Part shown: in pieces, positions 57,119 to 64,000 of the stretch
Layout: every line of letters starts with the position of its first letter
Position numbering within the stretch: the first letter of the stretch is position 1
Assembly (NCBI GenBank): GCA_019634635.1
Contig: JAHCBB010000001.1
Coordinates: 186,001-250,000, forward strand
Direction: 5' to 3'
DNA: 64,000 nt
Source: Verrucomicrobiia bacterium
GTDB taxonomy: Bacteria > Verrucomicrobiota > Verrucomicrobiia > Limisphaerales > UBA9464
The notes under the pieces: model-generated
What the model was told of the DNA's origin: nothing
Seen by the model: the letters and a program-made list of their open reading frames with translations, nothing else
Database searches by the model: none
Made by a program: the position numbers and the translations under genes

Positions 57119-58260
57119 CCCCGGTCCTGCATCAATCGTTGACGGCGTGTCATTGGTTGCCCAACGGGGCGGAATGCCTGCGCCGGGTGTTGCGGGCCAT
57201 CGTGGCGGCCCGTCACTCGGTGCGACTGGAGGTGTACATCTTCGCCGCCGATGCCGTCGGCGTGCGGGTGCGCGACGCCTTGCTCGCGGCGGCGGTCCGC
57301 GGCGTTCGCGTCCGCGTGCTGCTCGACGCCCTCGGCTCCAGCGAGACGGCAAACGGATTTTGGGATGCCTTCCAGCATGCCGGCGGGGAGGTGCGCTGGT
57401 TCAACCCGATCCGGCTCCGCCGGCTGCCGGTGCGGAATCACCGGAAGGTGTTGGTCGCGGATGACCGCGTGGGCGGGGTCGGGGGATTCAACATCGCCGA
57501 GGAATATTCCGGGGATGGTGTCGCGCACGGATGGGCGGATCTTGGACTGGCGCTGACCGGTCCGGCGGTGCGGGGGCTGGCCGGGGCGTTTGACCGGATG
57601 TGGGACGCGGCGGCGCACCGCGAGGGACTGCGGAGCCTGTTCCGGCGGGGCACGCGGCAGCCGGCGCAGGTGCTCTCCCCCGATGTGCAGTTGCTGGTCA
57701 TGGGGCCCGGGCGTTCCCCGGGCGCCTTCCAGATGGCCCTGCGGCAGGACGTGGCCAACGCGCGGGAAATCCTGTTCGCCGTCGCCTATTTCCTGCCGAC
57801 CCGGGCCATGCGGCACCTTTTGCGAGACGCGGCGGCTCGCGGAGCGCGGGTGCGCGTCATCGTGCCGGCAAAATCCGATGTCGAGCTGTCCCACCGCGCC
57901 GCACGGCACCTGTACGGATCGCTGCTGCGGAACGGGGTGGAAATCCACGAATACCAGCCCCAGGTGCTGCACACCAAGTTGTACCTGACCAACGACGCTG
58001 CCTACGTGGGCTCGTCCAATCTCGACACGCGCAGCCTGTTCATCAACCACGAGCTGATGCTGCGCTTGACGCCCGTACCGGTGGTCCGGAGGGCATGGGA
58101 AATCGGGGAGACCCTCTGTTCGCGGTCCGTCCGGGTGGACGCCGAAACATGGCGTCACGCGCGGGGTCCCTGGGAGCGGGTTCGCGACGCCGTCGCGTAC
58201 TGGATTCTCGCGCGGGCTGACCCCTACCTCTCCCGATGGCTCGTTCGCGAGCCGCGTTGA
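57079..58260 (+). CDS. Cardiolipin synthase-type phospholipase D protein
   Basis: This 393-residue protein is of the phospholipase D superfamily with two HKD motifs: NHRKVLVADDRVGGVGGFNIA (His, Lys, Asp present) and HTKLYLTNDAAYVGSSNLD (complete). This two-motif layout and the FNIAEEY and SLFINHELMLR segments match cardiolipin synthases, which join phosphatidylglycerols in the inner membrane. It has no N-terminal transmembrane helices of its own; those appear to be on the preceding gene. The ATG at 57079 lies inside the TPR gene (40-nt overlap), and no later start precedes the catalytic fold well. It is convergent with the DUF1501 gene, 16 nt apart. Confidence 0.88.
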   Translation: MGEPRPHVASGSVAPVLHQSLTACHWLPNGAECLRRVLRAIVAARHSVRLEVYIFAADAVGVRVRDALLAAAVRGVRVRVLLDALGSSETANGFWDAFQHAGGEVRWFNPIRLRRLPVRNHRKVLVADDRVGGVGGFNIAEEYSGDGVAHGWADLGLALTGPAVRGLAGAFDRMWDAAAHREGLRSLFRRGTRQPAQVLSPDVQLLVMGPGRSPGAFQMALRQDVANAREILFAVAYFLPTRAMRHLLRDAAARGARVRVIVPAKSDVELSHRAARHLYGSLLRNGVEIHEYQPQVLHTKLYLTNDAAYVGSSNLDTRSLFINHELMLRLTPVPVVRRAWEIGETLCSRSVRVDAETWRHARGPWERVRDAVAYWILARADPYLSRWLVREPR

Positions 58261-58276
58261 CCGGGATCGCCGCGAA

Positions 58277-59734
58277 TCAGGCGAGGACGCCGCGGATCAC
58301 CTCGCCGTGGACGTCGGTAAGGCGGCGGTTGATGCCATTGTGATAAAACGTCAGGTGTTCGTGATCCACACCCAAAAGGTGCAGTAGGGTGGCGTGGAAG
58401 TCCGGGATGGTCACCGGATCGCGCCCCACGAAGTACCCGAGTTCATCGGAGACCCCGTGCCGATGTCCCGGCCGAATGCCGGCGCCGGCAAGGAAACACG
58501 TGAAGGCGGTCGGGTGATGGTCCCGTCCCGGAGAATCAAGTCCCTGGGTGGCCGGGCTGCGTCCGAACTCGGTGGACCAGACGAACAGGGTGTCCTCCAG
58601 CAGTCCCCGCTGCTTGAGATCCTTTAGCAGGGCGGCGACCGGACGATCCATCGTCGCCGCCTGGGTGTCGTGGTTCTCCCTCAGGTTCTCGTGGCCATCC
58701 CAATTGATGCGCGGGCTGCCAAACGCCCCCCCGTTGAGGATCTGCACAAAGCGCACCCCGCGTTCGAGGAGGCGACGGGCCAGCAGGCAGTTTCTTGCAA
58801 AGCCCTTGTTGACCGGGTCGTCCAGTCCATACATCCGGCGGGTGGCCTCCGATTCCGTCTCCAATCCCGTGGCCTCCGGAATGCTGACCTGCATGCGGGC
58901 GGCCAGTTCGTAGGACCGCACCCGGGCGGCAAAGGCGGCATCCCCGGGATGCGCGGCCGCGTAGCCGCGATTGAGCTCCTGCAGCCAATGCAGGTCCGCC
59001 GCCCGGGACTCCGGGGAGATCGTGGGAGGTGTCCGGAGATCCACGACCGGCTCATCGGACTGTGTCCGGAACGGCACGCCCTGGTGATTCGCCGGCAGGA
59101 ATCCTGAAGTCCAGTTGATCGAGCCCCCGGCCGGCAGCCCGCGCGGATCCGGAAGCACCACAAAGGCCGGGAGGTTCTCATTTTCGGTGCCCAGCCCGTA
59201 GCTCAGCCAGGCACCCATGCAGGGAAAGCCGTTGAGGGTGAACCCGCTGTTCATCTGGAACGTGGCCGGCGTGTGGTTGTTGCTGCGGGCCACCATCGAG
59301 TGGATGAAACAGACGTCGTCCACGCATCCGGCCAGGTGCGGCAGGAGGTCGCTCACCCACGCTCCGCACTCCCCGTGCTGCCGAAAGCCGTACGGGCTTT
59401 TCATGATTCGGCCCGGCTGCCCAAAAAACCCGAGGTTTTCACCCTTGCCCTCCAGGCTGTTGCCATGCTGGCGCTCGAGTTCCGGCTTGTAATCGAACGT
59501 GTCGAGGTGGCTGACCCCTCCGCAACAGAACACCTGGACCACCCGTCTGGCGCGGGGCGCAAAGTGGGGGGCGCGCGCGGAGGGGCCCCTGCCGTCCGTG
59601 CCGGCCAGCGCCAGGGCATCCCGTTGGAGCAGCCATGCCAGGGCCGCGCTCCCCAGCCCGCCGGCGCTCCTCGACAGGAACTGGCGGCGCGGCAGGCGCG
59701 GGATCGGAATTGGGGAGTTTGGGTCAGCGGACAT
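58277..59734 (-). CDS. DUF1501 family protein with twin-arginine signal
   Basis: This is a 485-residue exported protein of the DUF1501 family, related to the alkaline-phosphatase/sulfatase fold and abundant in Planctomycetes and Verrucomicrobia. The N-terminus RRQFLSRSAGGLGSAALAWLL is a Tat signal. Family segments include GGVSHLDTFDYKP, HSMVARSNNHTPA, NGGAFGSPRINWDGHENL, WSTEFGRSPATQG and RDHHPTAFTCFLAGAGI. Tat export implies folding or cofactor loading in the cytoplasm. The function is not established. It follows the DUF1549/DUF1553 gene with an 11-nt overlap, the standard pairing of these families. Confidence 0.93.
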   Translation of the reverse strand: MSADPNSPIPIPRLPRRQFLSRSAGGLGSAALAWLLQRDALALAGTDGRGPSARAPHFAPRARRVVQVFCCGGVSHLDTFDYKPELERQHGNSLEGKGENLGFFGQPGRIMKSPYGFRQHGECGAWVSDLLPHLAGCVDDVCFIHSMVARSNNHTPATFQMNSGFTLNGFPCMGAWLSYGLGTENENLPAFVVLPDPRGLPAGGSINWTSGFLPANHQGVPFRTQSDEPVVDLRTPPTISPESRAADLHWLQELNRGYAAAHPGDAAFAARVRSYELAARMQVSIPEATGLETESEATRRMYGLDDPVNKGFARNCLLARRLLERGVRFVQILNGGAFGSPRINWDGHENLRENHDTQAATMDRPVAALLKDLKQRGLLEDTLFVWSTEFGRSPATQGLDSPGRDHHPTAFTCFLAGAGIRPGHRHGVSDELGYFVGRDPVTIPDFHATLLHLLGVDHEHLTFYHNGINRRLTDVHGEVIRGVLA

Positions 59735-61637
59735 GGACGAATTCCGTGGAGTTCAGCAGCACCCAGCAGACCCTTTCCAGTCCGCGCTCGCCTGCAGCCC
59801 CGGTCGCCTGCCGGAGTTCCCGTTCGGTCGGCGCCCGCCCCAGGGCGAGGCGCCACGCTTCGGCAACCGCGGCGGCGGGATCCCCATTTGCCGCGCGGAG
59901 GGCGCGCCCGGCCAGCGCGGCGGACTGGCGTTGGACGAAGGCGCTGTTCATCAGGCCGAGGGCCTGCAAGGGCGTGACGGTCACCCCGCGGCGTGGCGTC
60001 TTCACGGAGGGATCGGGACAATCGAGCGCATCGAGCAGCGGCTCCTTTCCCGAGTGGATGTTCATCCGGTACACGGTGCGGCGGTTGAGGTCCGGATCGT
60101 CCCGGTCGAACAGGTGATAGAACGTGGCCCCATACTCCGAGGTGGTGAACGGACGGAAGCTTGGGCCGCCCAGCCGGCGGTTCAGACTGCCGCCAGCCCA
60201 CAGCATGGCGTCGCGAATGGCCTCGGCCTCCAGGCGCCTGGGCGCCTGGCGCCAGAGGAGCGTGTTGTCCGCGTCCACGGCGGCCGCTTCAGGACGATGC
60301 TCCGCCGATTGGCGGTACGTTGCGGAAGTGACCAGAAGGCGATGCAGGTGCTTGAGGCTCCAACCGCCGGCGATCAGTTCCGAGGCCAGCCAGTCGAGCA
60401 ATTCCGGATGGCTCGGCGCCGCGCCTGCGGAACCGAAATCGCTGGGGGTGGCCACGAGACCCTGCCCAAAGTGGTGTTGCCAGATTCGGTTGGCCATCAC
60501 CCGGGCGGGCAGGGGATTGGCGGGGTCGGCCAGCCAGTCTGCGAACCGGCGCCGACGCTCCGCCTCCGGAGCGTCTGGAGCGAGGTCCAGGTCCGGCGAC
60601 GGTCGTCGCACGGCTTGCAAGCCTCCCGGGGACACCGGGTCACCCGGCGAGGTGACGCTGCCCCGTTTCAGGACGCGGGTAAGGGCAGGTTGCTCCCGCA
60701 CGCCCACGTAGGCGACCGGTCCCGGACTCTCGCTCGCCGCCAAACCCGCCCGCGCGCGCTCCGCCCGTTGCCTTGCGAATTCCCGGTCGGTGTCGCCTTC
60801 GATCGGACGTTCGCCGTGTTTCACCCCGGCGAACACCGCCTTGACCCGGTAGTAGTCGGTCAAGGGGACCGGGTCGAACTTGTGGTCGTGGCAGCGGGCG
60901 CAATGGATTGTGAGGCCAAGAAAGGTCTGGCCGACGACACTCACGAGATCCTCCAGTTCCTCCTCGCGCGTGATGGCACGCTGTGTGGCGTTGGCCTGTG
61001 AATTCCCCGCCTGATCCCAGGGACCGCATACCAGGAGGCTGGCGGCCACGATGCCGTCGGCGGTCACGGGGTCCAGCACGTCCCCGGCCACCTGCTCCCG
61101 CATGAACTGGTCGTAGGGTTTGTCGGCATTGAGACTGCGGATCACGTAGTCGCGGTAGGGCCATGCATGATCCCTGGGACGATCGTACTCGAAGCCCTGA
61201 CTTTCCGTGTATCGCACGATATCCAGCCAGTGCCGACCCCATCGCTCCCCGTATCCTGGCGAGGCCAGCAGGCGGTCCACAAGCTGCAGGTAGCGGGCCT
61301 CGGTTGGATCCTGGACAAAGGCATCCACCCAATCGGGATCCGGCGGCAGCCCCACCAGGTCGAAGGACAGCCGGCGGATCAGGATTTCCGGAGGTGCCGG
61401 CGGATTTTGGGTCAGCCCCCTTGACCGGAGAGTGGCGTGGACGAAGGCGTCCACCGGATGCCCTCCCTCTGGCACGTGCGGTCGCTCAACGGGCTGCAGC
61501 GACCAATGATCCTGGGAGGGCTTCCGATCCGTTGGCGCGGCGGTGCAATGGGCCGCCGCAATCAGGGCGGCGACCAGTCCTCGCACCGGAACGCAAGCGC
61601 CATCCAATGGGGTCCAGAATCTCAAGGCGCGACGCAT
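59724..61637 (-). CDS. DUF1549/DUF1553 domain exported protein
   Basis: This is a protein of about 637 residues with signal peptide LVAALIAAAHCTAA. DUF1549 (about residues 70-270) contains LIRRLSFDLVGLPPDP, YGERWGRHWLDIVRY, DKPYDQFMREQVAGD and a CARCHDHKFDPVPLTDYY block. DUF1553 (about 350-625) contains NPLPARVMANRIWQHHFGQGLV, SLKHLHRLLVTSATYRQS and RTVYRMNIHSGKEP. Many homologues carry an extra N-terminal cytochrome c domain; this one does not, and it is shorter than usual. The CARCH motif could still bind heme, but this is unproven. The ATG at 61637 is chosen because the signal peptide follows. It is co-transcribed with the DUF1501 gene downstream. Confidence 0.92.
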   Translation of the reverse strand: MRRALRFWTPLDGACVPVRGLVAALIAAAHCTAAPTDRKPSQDHWSLQPVERPHVPEGGHPVDAFVHATLRSRGLTQNPPAPPEILIRRLSFDLVGLPPDPDWVDAFVQDPTEARYLQLVDRLLASPGYGERWGRHWLDIVRYTESQGFEYDRPRDHAWPYRDYVIRSLNADKPYDQFMREQVAGDVLDPVTADGIVAASLLVCGPWDQAGNSQANATQRAITREEELEDLVSVVGQTFLGLTIHCARCHDHKFDPVPLTDYYRVKAVFAGVKHGERPIEGDTDREFARQRAERARAGLAASESPGPVAYVGVREQPALTRVLKRGSVTSPGDPVSPGGLQAVRRPSPDLDLAPDAPEAERRRRFADWLADPANPLPARVMANRIWQHHFGQGLVATPSDFGSAGAAPSHPELLDWLASELIAGGWSLKHLHRLLVTSATYRQSAEHRPEAAAVDADNTLLWRQAPRRLEAEAIRDAMLWAGGSLNRRLGGPSFRPFTTSEYGATFYHLFDRDDPDLNRRTVYRMNIHSGKEPLLDALDCPDPSVKTPRRGVTVTPLQALGLMNSAFVQRQSAALAGRALRAANGDPAAAVAEAWRLALGRAPTERELRQATGAAGERGLERVCWVLLNSTEFVHVR

Positions 61638-61895
61638 CGGATGGGAATTTCCGGGGGTATTGCCAGATGATGATTCAGGGAATGTGGCCCAGTGGCAAGC
61701 GCGGTGCCGACCACGGGGCCGTCTTGCAAATCGCGTCCGCCGACCGTTCCGATCGTTCGCATGACCGGCGCCGATGATCCTGGCGCCCCCTTGCGGTCTC
61801 CCGCTCCGGGCCATGCGAGGCACTTCAGGCGGGCGTCCGCCTGTGGAGTCCCCACGGGCCGTCTGTGGCCGGCCGACAACGGGGCGCTTATGGTT

Positions 61896-61924
61896 TTGAC
61901 GCTCTCCGGCGGCAACCGTAGCTT
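61896..61924 (+). promoter_or_regulatory. secA: Probable secA promoter
   Basis: TTGACG (61896-61901) and TAGCTT (61919-61924) are 17 nt apart, 28 nt before the secA ATG. The -10 element is weak. It lies in the 314-nt spacer from 61638 to 61951 between the divergent DUF1549/1553 gene and secA, where I see no gene. Confidence 0.4.
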
Positions 61925-61951
61925 GCCCGGCCCTTTGAGAAGCGACCCGCC

Positions 61952-64000
<2,049 letters not shown>

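Overview
The window is 64 kb of high-GC bacterial chromosome, almost certainly from the Verrucomicrobiota, probably a Pedosphaera/Limisphaerales-like lineage. This is inferred from gene content. The window carries two large membrane-bound CxxCH heme proteins of the Planctomycetes-Verrucomicrobia type, a DUF1549/DUF1553 + DUF1501 pair, an H-X9-DG prepilin-like protein and very long secreted proteins with carbohydrate-binding-like modules. It also has a housekeeping core (SMC, IF-2, NusA, RNase Y, SecA) of non-proteobacterial style. Shine-Dalgarno sequences are weak throughout. I found no rRNA, tRNA, CRISPR array, insertion sequence or prophage.

Layout. 0-5 kb, minus: purK and smc. 5.3-11.6 kb, minus: an envelope block with an OprB-like porin, a decayed YNPYTG-repeat gene, a FadL-type channel, a potassium channel and a patatin lipoprotein. 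11.9-21.4 kb, plus: a small exported protein followed by a complete RND efflux operon (outer-membrane factor, adaptor, two tandem permeases). 21.5-24.1 kb: CxxCH heme protein 1. 24.2-27.3 kb, minus: a DUF2959 protein, a VIT-like membrane protein paired with a small beta-barrel-like protein, and an FHA-class III cyclase fusion. 27.5-31.1 kb, plus: rarA, a 5-formyl-THF cyclo-ligase and RNase Y, overlapping end to end. 31.1-41.6 kb, minus: a SWIM-SNF2 helicase, then the translation/transcription cluster nusA-infB-rbfA-nrnA-truB-ribF. 41.8-44.3 kb, minus: a prepilin-like protein and gamma-glutamyltransferase. 44.4-47.2 kb, plus: the SAM-cycle operon metK-ahcY, closed by a good terminator. 47.3-58.3 kb, plus: a YgfZ-like protein, CxxCH heme protein 2, a very large secreted protein interrupted by one in-frame stop, and a membrane-TPR protein overlapping a cardiolipin-synthase-type phospholipase D. 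58.3-61.6 kb, minus: DUF1549/DUF1553 followed by DUF1501. 62 kb to the end: the first 683 codons of secA.

Most of the window is ordinary chromosome. The observations most worth checking are: (1) the lone UGA in the large secreted protein, placed exactly where its internal 660-nt repeat has an Arg codon; (2) an intrinsic terminator lying between a promoter-like sequence and nusA, so a candidate attenuated leader; (3) an AT-rich, palindrome-containing leader upstream of metK-ahcY; (4) separation of the membrane module and catalytic module of a cardiolipin synthase, with a TPR domain on the membrane part; (5) an internal deletion and frameshift in the YNPYTG-repeat gene. None of these is proven from sequence alone.
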